DNA of 64,000 bases from Dendrophyllia cribrosa (lineage: Eukaryota; Cnidaria; Anthozoa; Scleractinia; Dendrophylliidae). The notes below the pieces were generated by a model. The model did no database searches, was not told the DNA's origin, and saw only the letters and a list, made by a program, of their open reading frames with translations. Below are positions 24,076 to 34,353 of this stretch, one piece after another. The stretch lies in the NCBI GenBank assembly GCA_024195265.1, contig JAJLRJ010000008.1, positions 29,189,432-29,253,431 on the forward strand. The letters run 5' to 3'. Position 1 is the first letter of the stretch, and each line of letters opens with the position of its first letter. Position numbers and translations under genes: made by a program.

Positions 24076-24642
24076 TAGCCTGCGAACAGGCTCCTGGCTC
24101 GGAGGGGCGCTGTTCAAAGTAACGGCGCGAAGCGCCGGCAAAGGGGAACCTGCACGCGAGTTTCAGAATATTGAATGTCTGCGTCCAAATTTTGGACGCA
24201 AAGCGCTAGTGAATGTTTCTTGGGCTAAAGTAACCTTAAAGCAATCACTTTTTCATTTAATTTTCTTTTCTATGTTTCGGATACAGAGGAAAAACATTGG
24301 ATATATATTTTCGTGGTGTCTGATCGCGAGATGTTTTATGAAATAGCTGCGTTATGCGTTACTCAGGGAAAGGTTTTCAAATTACTTTTGACATATGGAA
24401 ATTGCAACATTTTTACCTCAACTGAAAAAATGTTTCAAACGGCTAAATTGGTTCTCTCCTCCTAAATTATCACTTCTGTCAGTAAGTTAACGACAGAAGG
24501 CGAAGCAGGTTAAGCTTGCGAATGGTTAAAATTTGACAGTTGACAAGCTAAGGAATCCGCGGGCTCTTGTGGGCGGAAGCCGCGATTTTGAAGGATGCGT
24601 CATATGACCCCGCGGTCCGACTGGAAGCCTGTCCGCAGGCTA
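24076..24642. mobile_element. Miniature element with 9-bp target duplication
   Basis: Palindromic ends TAGCCTGCGAACAGGCT and the complement of TAGCCTGCGGACAGGCT. The direct nonamer GGTTCACCA flanks both sides (24067-24075; 24643-24651). It lies just 12 bases beyond the 5.9-kb transposon. Nine-base duplications suggest a Mutator-like mobiliser. No coding capacity. Confidence 0.75.
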
Positions 24643-24651
24643 GGTTCACCA

Positions 24652-25680
24652 AAGAAACGAAACTCGAGTCGCTTAAAGAGTGTACAAAAGTAACCACTTG
24701 CATCTGTAAGAATTTCAAAACAGCTAACATGCTGGAGATTCAAATATTTCAAGCCGGATGCAATGACGCCATATGTCTGACAATGAAGGTACTGCTTAGC
24801 TCCATGAAACACGTCAACTTAAACGCAGAATAAATACTGAGGAGCTAAAAACAATTGCAAGATGCCACGATTCCAATATAGACCATGACTATCAGCATGG
24901 ATCTTAGAATCTTTTAGCCGTGATGAAGAAACACTATCTTGCAAGTTAACCGCAGACTTGCACTTACATTAAATCACGGACTGGGAAATGAACTGATCCT
25001 AAGCAGCGAATAATTCCTACTTAAGCAGCTACTACTGATCTTGCAACTCTTTCAAAGGGAGACAAAGAAACTCCATTGTTATGCCAAGAGCTAGCAAACA
25101 AACGACGGCATAACTAAATATTCTAAACGGCTCTGGAAAGCGTAAACTCCTCCTGTCAGTATCACAGCTAGAGATGTCAAAGAAACGACAACATATAGAA
25201 CAACAGGCCTGTTATATCTTTATTTTGATCTAAAAGGAAAAATTTCTCAGGCAAGTACTTGGGGTAGACTTATTCTAAAGCTGGGCTAACTTGCTTTTAG
25301 CGACGAGCAGGATTTGTGCTAGGCCTGTCACCTTTAATAACAACCGTCATTACATGTATGTGATTGGTCAATCCAAACTTGCACTACTTTCTTAGCCAAT
25401 TAGAAATATAGCCTAAACTATGCAGTTGTCTGAAGTTTGACTTAGTCATGCACGTTTTCCGACAGTTGGCGCTGCCCGTGACATCTGTCTTTGCACTTGG
25501 CATTGTTTTCTTCAATGTAGGATATAAGGTATTTCTTCGAATACGGATTAGTTCTCTGCGTCGATTTGATCTTTGCGATTGATCAGGTGCACAATTACCA
25601 TAGCTTTGATTAAAAAAATATACTGATATATTCCCTTTTGGAGTATGAATTGAGCGATTTTTTTCATGGAATCAATTTTT
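24652..25680. other. Body of the non-autonomous element, no gene seen
   Basis: Right-hand internal part of the element 17356-25814. No frame with family features was found. Confidence 0.4.
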
Positions 25681-25814
25681 TTGGGCATCATTTTTTTCGC
25701 CACGGGATCACTGAAACATCTTGGGATCAGGGATCACAAATCACTGGCATTTTGGCAGAAAAATAGGTAAAAAGCGGGATCAACAAAGAAAAAACATACC
25801 TTGTTACGACCCAG

Positions 25815-26020
25815 CTAGAACCCCTGCAACCCCCACAACCACGGCAAACCCTACAACCCTCGCAACCACTGCAACCCTCACAACCACTGCAACCCCTACA
25901 ACCCTCACAACCACTGCAACCCTCACAACCACTGCAACCCCTACAACCCTTACAACCCCCACAAACCCCTACTACCCTCACAACCCCTACTACCCTCACC
26001 ACCACTAAAACCCCTACAAA
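25815..26020. repeat. CAACCC-type minisatellite, right half
   Basis: Continues the array at 17245-17348 with units such as CAACCACTGCAACCC and CCTACAACCCTC, about 20 units. Confidence 0.85.
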
Positions 26021-26170
26021 ACCCGCATTTTTCGGAAACCACGGCTAACAAAACAACCCCCAAAAAGCATTTTCGTGTATCCCAATTACATAATTGGTTT
26101 CTGCGATCTCAATGATAATAAAAAATCGCGTTTTTTGTTGACCAATCACAGAGCTTGTTCTGAGAGGTGC

Positions 26171-27165
26171 GTACTGCCTCCGCAAGACATTGTATCTTCT
26201 TGCTGGGCATGGGCGCGCAGATAGAAGACACGGTTGCGAAATGGACAACCTGCCTACAGCATCGGAACGCAAACTGCACGGAGCCATTATTGCCACATCA
26301 ACTACCAACGCGTCCATGGCAGTGAGTCAGCACCGATCTATTCGACTGGAAGGGACATACCCACATCGTCTTCGTAGATTACTACAGCAGATACCAGGAG
26401 GTGTCACAGCTCAGGTACACGAAGTCGAAAACGATCAACACCAAGTTGAAATCGATCTTCAGCAGACATGGTATACCCAAGGAAGTAGTAACTGACAATG
26501 GTCCGCAATACGCCTCGCAAGAATTTCAGCAATTTACAAAGGACTACGACTTTAGACACAACAACGAGCCCTAGGTACCCATAGTCTGGTGGCCTTCACG
26601 AAAGAACGGTTCAAACAGCCAAAAACATGCTGGACAAGACCTCGGAAAGTTATCAAGATCCTTACCTAGCTCTGCTTGATTATAGGAACACTCCAATCGA
26701 TGGTGTCAGCCAGCTCAAGCACTCATGAGTCGCAGGCCGAGGGCAGCGCTTCCCGTAACCTATGACCACCTGAAGCCAGCTATCATTAACGTGAAAGACA
26801 TCCAACAAACAAGAATTAGGAGTCAAGAAACCCAGCGAAAGTACTATGATCGAACAGCCAAGCCACTGCCCGCTCTGACAGAAGGCGAAACTGTTTGTTT
26901 CAAGAGTCATCCCCAAGCGAAATGGGAACCAGTGGTGGTTGTGCAAAAACATGAGATGCCTAGAAGCTATGCGCTATGTACAGATTATGGAGCAGAGTAC
27001 CGATGCAACAGGAACCACATTCTGAAGTCTAAGGAAAGAACGCCTGTAGAGAAAGCCGAGGAACACGGCGAAAGCCCACCAACTCCTCCATGTCTAACAT
27101 CTCCGGACTCACCGTACCAGCAAGCAAGCCCAGAATTCCCATCGTCACAGCCAAGCACAGGTCCT
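26171..27165 (+). pseudogene. Gypsy retrotransposon pol, 3' half: integrase
   Basis: Resumes the Gypsy integrase: remnant of the zinc domain (AQIEDTVAKWTTCLQHR), then the catalytic core with frameshifts (STDLFDWKGHTHIVFVDYYS with the first Asp; EVVTDNGPQYASQEF with the second Asp). Next comes GLHERTVQTAKNMLDKTSE with the catalytic Glu region. The C-terminal region is an open frame from 26725 (QRKYYDRTAKPLPALTEGE, WEPVVVVQKHEMPRSYAL). Order and strand match the left half at 2291-3381, so the two may be one element interrupted later. Confidence 0.85.
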
Positions 27166-27374
27166 TAGGCTGGTGTGCATGTGAGCCGATACGGTCAACT
27201 CATCAAGCCTAACCCCAAACACATGGACTAACTTGTTCGTTTTTTTTTTTTTCAAGTTTTCTTCGTTTAATCGGGCTACAGTCATGTGATTACGAGCTGA
27301 ACTTCAGCTAAAACGTTCTTGTGAGTTTTACAGTTGTGTCAATTAGCAGCAAGTTGTTTACATTTGCAATGCCT

Positions 27375-27386
27375 GGAAAAGGGGGA
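27375..27386 (+). promoter_or_regulatory. Polypurine tract of the Gypsy element
   Basis: GGAAAAGGGGGA lies immediately before TGTAATATATG. This is the usual primer site for plus-strand DNA synthesis next to a 3' LTR. Confidence 0.65.
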
Positions 27387-27536
27387 TGTAATATATGTCA
27401 CAGCTTACTGACAAGCAGGTGTACAAAGTAACATGACCTTAAGTTTGAGCTGCTGGTGTAACTGGGCTCGCTGTTGAACGTCATGGAATAAATTGTGTGA
27501 TTATCATTCCTGAGTATTTTCATTGAGTTTATTTCA
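27387..27536 (+). repeat. Putative Gypsy 3' LTR
   Basis: Starts TGTAATATATGT directly after the polypurine tract and can be closed at TTTCA (27536), giving a TG...CA unit of 150 bp with an AATAAA at 27487. The matching 5' LTR is not in the window, so the right edge is tentative. Confidence 0.5.
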
Positions 27537-27547
27537 AGGATCAAATG

Positions 27548-28000
27548 CATACTAGCACAAAGTAACAGAAGATTTGAAGGCAGTCATACAACATGTTGGG
27601 CCTCCAACATTCTTTTTCACATTTTCATCAGCTGATATGCACTGGCCAGAATTGCATGCTCTTCTAGGATGTGATGCACAGGTGGCAACATCTATCTCCT
27701 CTGATATTAGATGACAGAATGTTCTTAACAATCCACACATTGACTGGTTCTTTACAAAATGTTTGGAGAATTTTATAAAACATTGGTTGTATGATTCCCT
27801 TGATGCTGAATGGCACTGGTATAGACTTGAGTATTAATCTCGAGGTAGCATTCATTGTCATGGTGTAGCAAAATTAAAGAATGACCAAGGACTATGCAGA
27901 TTGAGCGAAGTTGCTCTTAAAGGCCATTTAGAAAAGAAGTTAAAAGATGGAGACATTGTCATAATGAAAGATGGAGAAGCAGCTGCAGCTACAATTTGCA
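27548..28000 (+). pseudogene. Helitron Rep (HUH) domain fragment
   Basis: Reads [20 protein letters not shown], then [28 protein letters not shown] and [13 protein letters not shown]. This is the Helitron-like N-terminal and rolling-circle replication initiator region. SIHCHG carries the His-x-His metal-binding pair. In-frame stops (TGA near 27708, TAA near 27835) show decay. The helicase part is missing, and the copy is cut at about 28000 where LINE sequence begins. Confidence 0.8.
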
Positions 28001-28740
28001 AGTCCGACTGGTCCCTGTACACAAGAAAAACTGCGAGGCTGATGTAGGTAACTATAGGCCACTATCGATGTTAAGTGTACCAAGTAAGATAATGGAGTCT
28101 CGCGTTGCAGATACCTTAACACAGCACGTCTTTGAAGACAACGAATTAAACACAGACAAACAATGGGCATATAGGAAGGGACATTCAACGGATCTCTTTG
28201 TAGTCCACCTTACAGAGATATGGAGAAAAGCAATTGACGACAAACTTGTCGTCAGAGTAGTGTTTGGATTTTCAAAAAGCCTTCGACAATGTTTCCCACA
28301 ATGCATTAATCTATAAATTAAAACGGAACTTTGGAATAAATGGGGGACTGTTCGTATGGCTAAAAGATTATCTTAAAGAAAGACAACAACTTACGGTAGT
28401 AAACGGGAAACAGTTGGATTATGATGAAGTCACGTATGCTAAACTGGAACACACTTCAACATCGAAGAGAATATCTGTCCCTAGTAGAATGTTATAAAAC
28501 AGTGTTCGGATTGAATGGCCTAGACTTTAGTGATTATTTCGAGTGTTGTAAAAGTAAAAACACTAGAGCTAACCATCCGTATAAGATCCAAACGAAGTCA
28601 GCAAGAGTTAATTCCTTGAAGTACTCCTTCTTTGTAAGAATTATCAAAGACTGGAACAATTTACCAAACCATCTATTTGGAAATGATATCGACATCAATA
28701 GATTTAAAATAAGTTTAAAAAAGTGGATGAACATCAACTG
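28001..28740 (+). pseudogene. LINE reverse transcriptase with internal deletion
   Basis: RT start ([73 protein letters not shown]). It then jumps directly to the C-terminal region (LEYLSLVECYKTVFGL-type block, NTRANHPYKIQTKSARVNS, FVRIIKDWNNLPNHLF). The catalytic YADD and thumb are deleted near 28420. At least one frameshift (near 28262) is also present. It lies downstream of, and fused to, the Helitron fragment. Confidence 0.8.
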
Positions 28741-28970
28741 ATTACATATTTATACATTATATTTCTCTGCTGCTTCAGTGCCTAATGTTCGTATTCAAAA
28801 TTTTAGATTTTATATTTTCTACAAGCATTATTAACCATCTGTATTATATATTTTTGTAGTTTATTAATTTAGTTAGTTAGTTAGGGGACCTAAAATAGGG
28901 GTAACCTCATGGTCCTCCTTTTTATCTCGTTAATGCGCATGCGCATAAACGAGATTTAGGAATGAATACA
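28741..28970 (+). mobile_element. LINE 3' untranslated region
   Basis: Sequence after the LINE stop includes TTAGTTAGTTAGGGGACC and TTTTTATCTCGTTAATGCG, which look like the 3' end of the element. The exact end is not defined. Confidence 0.4.
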
Positions 28971-28975
28971 AAAAG

Positions 28976-29850
28976 GGACAAAAGTTGTTAACAAAAGGCC
29001 ATTGTTAACTTTTGTCCGGGGGGGTTACTTCTTTCTTCTTTATAGAAGCTATTAGGGTATTGAGGATATGGTTGGTTAAACCGGTTAGGATTTCAAGAAG
29101 GGCGTCACATACCGCCACTAAAATTTTTGAGGAGCACCCCCGGACCTATTGTTAATTTCCCTAGGGTATTGGGATGTCAGAACTTGTCATGAACTTGTCA
29201 TATCTCACATTACGTCACCGCAAAGGTATTAAAGTTCTTATTAAGTTTCGATATCTCACGTTACCTATCGAGAAATATCAATGTTTCAAATTTTCAATCA
29301 TTTGTCGTAAAGCCATTAAAGCTGCTTTAGAAGGGTAAAAATAGGTCAAATGCGTTTCCTTGGGAAACGCAGTTTGAGAATTTCACGGTGTATTTTTACG
29401 AATGGAGACGTTTTAAGGAAGTTAAAAGTTTGTGTTTTACTGATGAGCGATATGGCAGAGCAAAATAGCATGATCTTTGGGTTTGTTCTATTTTGGAATA
29501 CTGAATCATTGCTATTACGGTTTGATTATGCAATACTATGGGAAAGACGTCATAGTTTTGGTGATTTAGCTACCGTGCACAAGCAAATTTTTGTGGAAGG
29601 AAAATTTTGCGGATTGCCCGACTGAATTTGTTTTGCGGGAGGAAATTTTTGCGGGTCGAGACAGCTAAAATTTCTGCTGGGAGGAAATGTTTGCGGATTT
29701 CTGGTCAAGTATAAATGAAATCCAAGGCATCGGTATTAAACTGCAATTTTACTTCCTGACCGGCGGTTTCTATAGGTTCACTGTTAAAAAGTTCCTGTTA
29801 AGCTGATATACATCATTAAAACAAGTAATTTTTTTCTGCGGGAGTATATT
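28976..29850. other. Small inverted repeats, no gene seen
   Basis: GGGACAAAAGTTGTTAAC and GTTAACTTTTGTCCGGGG form an inverted pair at 28976-29025. Purine-rich GCGGGAGGAAATTTTTGCGG blocks recur near 29590-29700 and 29830. No convincing frame. Confidence 0.4.
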
Positions 29851-29859
29851 TCTGCGGTG

Positions 29860-31160
29860 GAAAATTTAATACAAAATAAAATAATACTGAATAATAATGC
29901 AACAACGGACAACCTTGTCGAACTCCCCGTTCGAGCGAAAAGGCCGACGAGAGCCATCCATTGTTTATAACGTGTAAACAATGTTTACCCAGCGCTGGAA
30001 ATTTTGGCCGAAATTAAAGCGCTCTAAAACGGGTTGCAAAAAGCCGTGAATAACCCTGTCGAAAGCATTTTCCTGATCCAGGCTAATAACAGCGGCCAAA
30101 AGCTGTTTATGGTTTACATAGTCGATTGTATCCCAGATCAGAAAAAGGTTTTCAAAAATACTGCAGTCAGGAATCCCGCATGTTTGATCTTCGCTTAAAT
30201 AAGCGGTATAACCTTACATAGTCGGTTGGCTAGTACTTTAGTACAAATTTTATAATCTGTGTTTAGCAGAGAAATTGGTTGCCAGTTTTTCAAGTCTAAC
30301 TTGTCGGATAATTGCTTGACGTTGTGTGTCAGAGAGTGATCCGTGTTAAAGAGTAATTTAGCATGTCTGATCTACTCCAGAAGCGACGATGAAATTCAAC
30401 CGGAAATTCGGCTCCCAGCGATTTGCCTGATTGCATTTGTGAAAGGGCCTCTTGACACTCGAAGAGTGTGAGGTCACCTTCGCATTTCTTGTGGTCTTCG
30501 GATGCCAGAGTTTTATCCAGTTGGACTAAAACCCAGTCTTGGCTAGATAAATAAACTTGTTCAGCCGAATAGAGGTTACGATAAAAATCACGGCATTCGC
30601 GAAGAATATTTTTATTGGAAGTCACGGTTGAATTGTTGGCACGTAACTCTGTAATTGAGTCGCGTGTCTGTCGCTGATTTTCAAGCTGGTGGAAATAGTT
30701 GGTCTGTTTTTCCCCCAGCTCTATCCACTATTCTTTACTGCGAATAATGGCTCCTTGGATTACAAAATTTAAATAAGAAAGGAAAAACTAAATGAATTCT
30801 GGTAGTTGTAGTCAAATGACGCCATCGTGCAAATGGCCTATTTTGGTTACAGGGGGGGATGTCGTTGCTGGTTGCGGTAGTGGGGGCCTGGGGGGCCTCT
30901 GGTGTTCCCCCGGGCGCTGGAGCCTCGTGGTTCGCCTCACGGCGTTCGCTTTCGGGCAGTCTCAGAGACTCTGGGGCAGTCTTTAACAACGTGCTCGGAA
31001 GACAGGCAGCGGTAGCATAGTATTGGCTGGCCCGTGTACTTAAAAAAAAAAAACTCGAGTCCTTGAGTGACTAAGTTGCGTGCCTTTTGCCCGGGGGGGG
31101 AGGGGGGGCTTTTGTAAACGTGTGAATTCTACGACACGGATACCGTTCTCGATGTGCCAT
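29860..31160 (-). pseudogene. Tx1-like LINE: ORF1 zinc knuckle and ORF2 RT (3' part of the split copy)
   Basis: On minus, from 31160: HIENGIRVVEFTR, then a perfect CCHC zinc knuckle CYRCLSSEHVVKDC (near 30980-31025). ORF2 follows: LFECQEALSQMQSGKSLGAE, then FPVEFHRRFWSR (L1/Tx1-type RT motif 0-1), DLKNWQPISLLNTDYKI, IFENLFLIWDTIDYVNH and SLDQENAFDRVIHGFLQ (motif A). Many stops and shifts. The RT core beyond motif A is absent. The N-terminal part of ORF1 lies on the same strand at 57152-57632, separated by the 26-kb segment 31163-57151. Confidence 0.75.
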
Positions 31161-31179
31161 AGTTACTAAATCGCGGAAC

Positions 31180-31312
31180 TACCCACAACGACCCAAAACG
31201 ACCCAAAACGAACCACAACGACCCAAAACGACCCACAACGACCCAGAAAATGACCCAAAACGACCCACAACGATCCACAACCACCTTCAAAATGACCCAA
31301 ACGATCCACAAA
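31180..31312. repeat. Minisatellite, CAACGACCCAAAACGACCCA type
   Basis: About ten alternating CACAACGACC / AAAACGACC units just inside the left inverted end. The counterpart lies at 57084-57135 at the right end. Confidence 0.8.
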
Positions 31313-31377
31313 GTTTCTTCGTTTCCTTCGTAAGGTGGTCAGACACAGTAGAGCATGTACAGTACAGCCCAAAAATA

Positions 31378-31812
31378 ATGCACGCGCAAGAAGTGGCGCA
31401 AGAAGTTCTTGCGCCGCAAGAACGCGCAAGCTGTCGCAAGAAGCGAAAATGCCATGTTTTTGCGGTTTACCCGCAAGAACATTCGAAATGCAAGAAGTTG
31501 AAATTCTAGCCGCAAGAAGCCGCAAGAAGTTAAGCACCTAAGCCGCAAGAACCCGCAAGAAGTTACCAGGTCCAGCCGCAAGAAGTTTATTTATTGCGCT
31601 CGTTTCGAAGATCGGAGAAGTTACACCGGCTCTAGCCGCAAGCGGTTTATAGCGTTTGTGTCGATGATCGGAGAAAAAGTTACCGTGTCCAGCAGCAAGA
31701 AGTTTATACTGTACATGTAGTGCTCGTGTTGATGATCGAAAAAGTTACAGCGCTCCAGCCGCAAGAAGTTTATATTGTTCGTGTCGATGATCGGAGAAAA
31801 CGTTAAGTTTAT
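31378..31812. repeat. CCGCAAGAAG motif array
   Basis: GCAAGAAG/CCGCAAGAAG occurs more than ten times. From about 31565 the motif is embedded in roughly 60-75-bp units of the form AGCCGCAAGAAGTTTAT ... GTGTCGATGATCGGAGAAAA, about four copies. No long frame runs through it. Confidence 0.75.
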
Positions 31813-33296
31813 ACATGAAGCACTCGATTGTTTTGATCGGGACTTCGTAAGCTGTTTATAATATCAGCTGTTCGAACCGCTCGAGCTTGAGTGCTAAAGA
31901 TTGAAATTCCCCGCGCAGCGTAGATACTAAATAATAAAGTGAAAGAAGTAAAAAATTACGACGCTGTTCATGATGGTTAGTACTGACGCGGTTTCGGCAA
32001 TGCTGCCTTCTTCACTGGTACAAAACTGAACTCGAGCAGAGCAGCCGTTCGAGCGGCGCGGGCTAGTCACGTTACGAACTTTGTAAATATGCGTTGTTTA
32101 CAAACACCTCATGAATAGTCACGGTTCTTTTCCTGCTCCTTAGCCATCTTCGCTTTCATAACATTCGATTATCGATACACGTTTTATTCAAGACTTAAGT
32201 TTCATTCAACAAATTTTCCAAAAATATTTCAATCTTTGACAGTATGCAAATATTTGATTTGTGCGCTTTTGAGGTCCAAAGATATCTCCCGTGGGAATAC
32301 ACTGTCGGCTTATTCCTAGCCTGTCAGCTTTTTTCCCGCTGAGAAAAAGCAGGAGAGTTTTGCTCTTTCACTACCCTCATCTTCATTAACCATTTTCCTT
32401 TTTCCAGGGAAAAAAGTTTTGATTCACAGGCTTGAAATCGAAAGCCCCTTGCGTCTTCGCAGCGGCTTTACAAAGTTTCGCGCTTTCGCTTTGACACTCA
32501 CAAGTTGTTTTATATTCTAAGGCGGTGTTGGTGTTTGATTATGCGTTGTAATTTTTTTACAAGACAAACTAAATCCGCGCAAAATCATGGGGTTTTCTGA
32601 ATTCTATGCATCATGGGCTTTTTAAAGTGATGAATATCAAGATTCACGTTATTCACGATCATTCACGTGATGAATTTATTTGTCGGTGAAATTGAAAACG
32701 CACACAAGCGAAATTTGATACTCATGCCTTTTTTGAAAAATACGTGACAGAACTTGTGATAAGCGCGTGACGAAGAATTTGAAAGAAAGCATCATTTGAC
32801 AATAAAGTCTAGAATCATGCCGAAAAAAACAGTCAAACGGTCGAGAGTTCCGAGACGATTCGAGTGAACTTTTTAACAAATTGTGCCTTCAAAGGCACAG
32901 TATTTTACTGTTTCAATTGTAACTTTATACGCGCTGTAGAGTCCAAGATATTTAATGCAAATCAATGCGGCCGACAAATTGGCGCCCGTTTCTTTGTTTA
33001 CTAAAATGAAAATTTGCTCACACTAAAGTAAATGAGAAATACTCGGCGCATCGTGGAAATTTTCATAACTAGAAATTGTGCTTTTTACTTCCGAAGATAC
33101 ATATAGTGGAAAAAGCGTCACCTGCTCCAAACGGCAAATTCTGATGAGAAAGATATTTATAAAGTCATTGCGTTACGCATTGTCGAAATGGTTGCACGGC
33201 AAGCGACAGACGGCAGACGATTTATACGGCTGTTGTTTCTCGCTCTTTCTCTTCGGCGAAAACGAATTTATTTTCTTTGCTCTCAAAAGACGTAGA
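31813..33296. other. No gene seen
   Basis: AT-rich sequence between the two 111-bp repeats. No family or RNA gene recognised. Confidence 0.4.
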
Positions 33297-33407
33297 TGAC
33301 CCAAAACGACCCACAACGATCCACAACCACCTTCAAAATGACCCAAACGATCCACAAAGTTTCTTCGTTTCCTTCGTAAGGTGGTCAGACACAGTAGAGC
33401 ATGTACA

Positions 33408-33763
33408 TGTAATATATTAAACCAACGATTTCAAAATATCACGTGATTCAACTGGGGATGAAGTGAAAGGTTTACTTGCGTGACCCTGCGTGACGAATTG
33501 TTGCGTCGCATCTAAATCTTTTGATCCGATCGGTCTTGTCATACGTGCATAGTGGAGTTAATTAGTTTGGCGAAACGGGGAAAATATCCCACGAAACTAT
33601 TGGCTATCTACGATGAGATAACTGAAACTAACGCGAAGTTTAGTGGAGGCCTCTTGAAGATTTCTGAACATTGCCGAAGATTTCCGAAAATTACCGAAAA
33701 ATTACCAAAAATGTCCCGAAGAAATCCGAAGCAAGACGAAACGTGTCATTACCAGCGGCATGC
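33408..33763. other. No gene seen; purine-rich repeats
   Basis: Left flank of the Polinton. Short GATTTCCGAAAATTACCGAA-type repeats occur at 33655-33735. Confidence 0.4.
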
Positions 33764-33768
33764 TGGGT

Positions 33769-33969
33769 AGTAGTAAGTACAGTGCTAATCCGGGACCACC
33801 ACGACATATAAAAATAAGGGGTCCTCGCCGGCTCGGACCCCTTATTTTTATATGTCGTGGTGGTCCCGGTTTTGCACTGTACTTACTACTAATTGTTAGC
33901 AACCGGTTATCCCCGGGCCACAACCCGGCTAGCACAACACACACTGGCCTGGTATAACCAATTGAAGAA
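33769..33969. repeat. Left TIR with terminal hairpin
   Basis: The outer 122 bases (33769-33890) are themselves an inverted repeat: 56-base arms (AGTAGTAAGTACAGTGC ... and complement) around a 10-base loop containing GCCGGC. The inner 79 bases are unique. Matches 52097-52297 inverted. Confidence 0.92.
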
Positions 33970-33987
33970 GCCCTCTCTGTGTATATC

Positions 33988-34275
33988 ATGATGGAGGTCT
34001 TACCTGGAAAACGTCTTCGAGATATTTTTATACGGCTTGGTGAACAATTCATATGTACATACTGCCGTGCTCCAGCAAGCAAAAGAATGACAGGGCGGGA
34101 GTGTTCCTTATGTAATAATTGGTTTACCTCTTATTGCGATTGCTGGTCATGTCTAACTCTTTCTTGTGGTACATGCAATGTATCAGTTAGTTTCTCAAGT
34201 GAAACAAGCTTTCTGTGTGAGGAGAGACTTTTTGAATATGGTAAAATTTCTACCAAATCATTCTCATCTTTTTAA
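33988..34275 (+). CDS. Cysteine-rich hypothetical protein next to the left TIR
   Basis: A frame of about 95 residues from ATG 33988, right after a GTGTATATCATG box. It contains CTYCRAPASKRMTGRECSLC and CDCWSCLTLSCGTC, which look like paired zinc-binding CxxC groups. The C-terminus may continue in another frame (QVKQAFCVRRDFLNMVKFL), suggesting a frameshift near 34165. Unknown family. The promoter-like box and position support a real viral gene, possibly truncated. Confidence 0.4.
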   Translation: MMEVLPGKRLRDIFIRLGEQFICTYCRAPASKRMTGRECSLCNNWFTSYCDCWSCLTLSCGTCNVSVSFSSETSFLCEERLFEYGKISTKSFSSF

Positions 34276-34336
34276 GTTAAACAACTTGTCGTTCCCCAAC
34301 CCAGGGGGTATTGCCAATTGGAGAAATTCTACCCAC

Positions 34337-34347
34337 TGTATATACCC
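34337..34347 (+). promoter_or_regulatory. TATATAC box of the YqaJ gene
   Basis: TGTATATACCC, 7 bases before ATG 34354. Confidence 0.6.
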
Positions 34348-34353
34348 ACCCAC

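Larger units (their letters stand above)
17356..25814. mobile_element. DNA transposon inserted in the minisatellite (non-autonomous)
   Basis: Ends are inverted: AGGGTCGTAACGAGGTATG at the left and CTGGGTCGTAACAAGGTATG read from the right. They are flanked by the direct heptamer CTAGAAC (17349-17355; 25815-25821), which fits a 7- or 8-bp target duplication as made by hAT-like elements. GGGATCAGGGATCA repeats sit just inside both ends (at least four left, two right). After removing the nested element 18147-24055 only about 2.5 kb remains, with no recognisable transposase. Confidence 0.75.
3382..26170. mobile_element. Putative large inserted segment splitting the Gypsy element (inverted ends)
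   Basis: The two ends are inverted relative to each other: GCACCTCTTGTAACACGCTC at 3382 and GCACCTCTCAGAACAAGCTC read backwards from 26170. About 26 of the first 30 bases match. They sit exactly where the Gypsy integrase is broken. The 22.8 kb between is mostly later insertions. No transposase of its own is evident and no clean target duplication is seen, so the end pair could be a coincidence of common CAAT-rich sequence. Confidence 0.45.
31251..33407. repeat. 111-bp identical direct repeats, 2.05 kb apart
   Basis: The 111 bases at 31251-31361 are repeated without a mismatch at 33297-33407 (from TGACCCAAAACGACCC to GAGCATGTACA). Perfect identity implies recent duplication or gene-conversion-like copying. 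Confidence 0.85.

Noticed and set aside
25727..26005. Cysteine/glycine-rich minus-strand protein over the minisatellite
   Set aside because: Its GCxGC pattern is simply the translated CAACCC repeat.
3382..26170. Exact target duplication around the Gypsy-splitting segment
   Set aside because: The overlapping Gypsy bases on the two sides are too different to call a duplication.
31378..31812. CRISPR-like array
   Set aside because: Repeats are very short and imperfect, spacers are not unique or even in length, and the context is an animal genome without cas genes.
33702..34082. Protein-like frames across the TIRs (also 52109-52465)
   Set aside because: Both lie across the terminal hairpins, and their similarity to each other comes from the inverted repeat.
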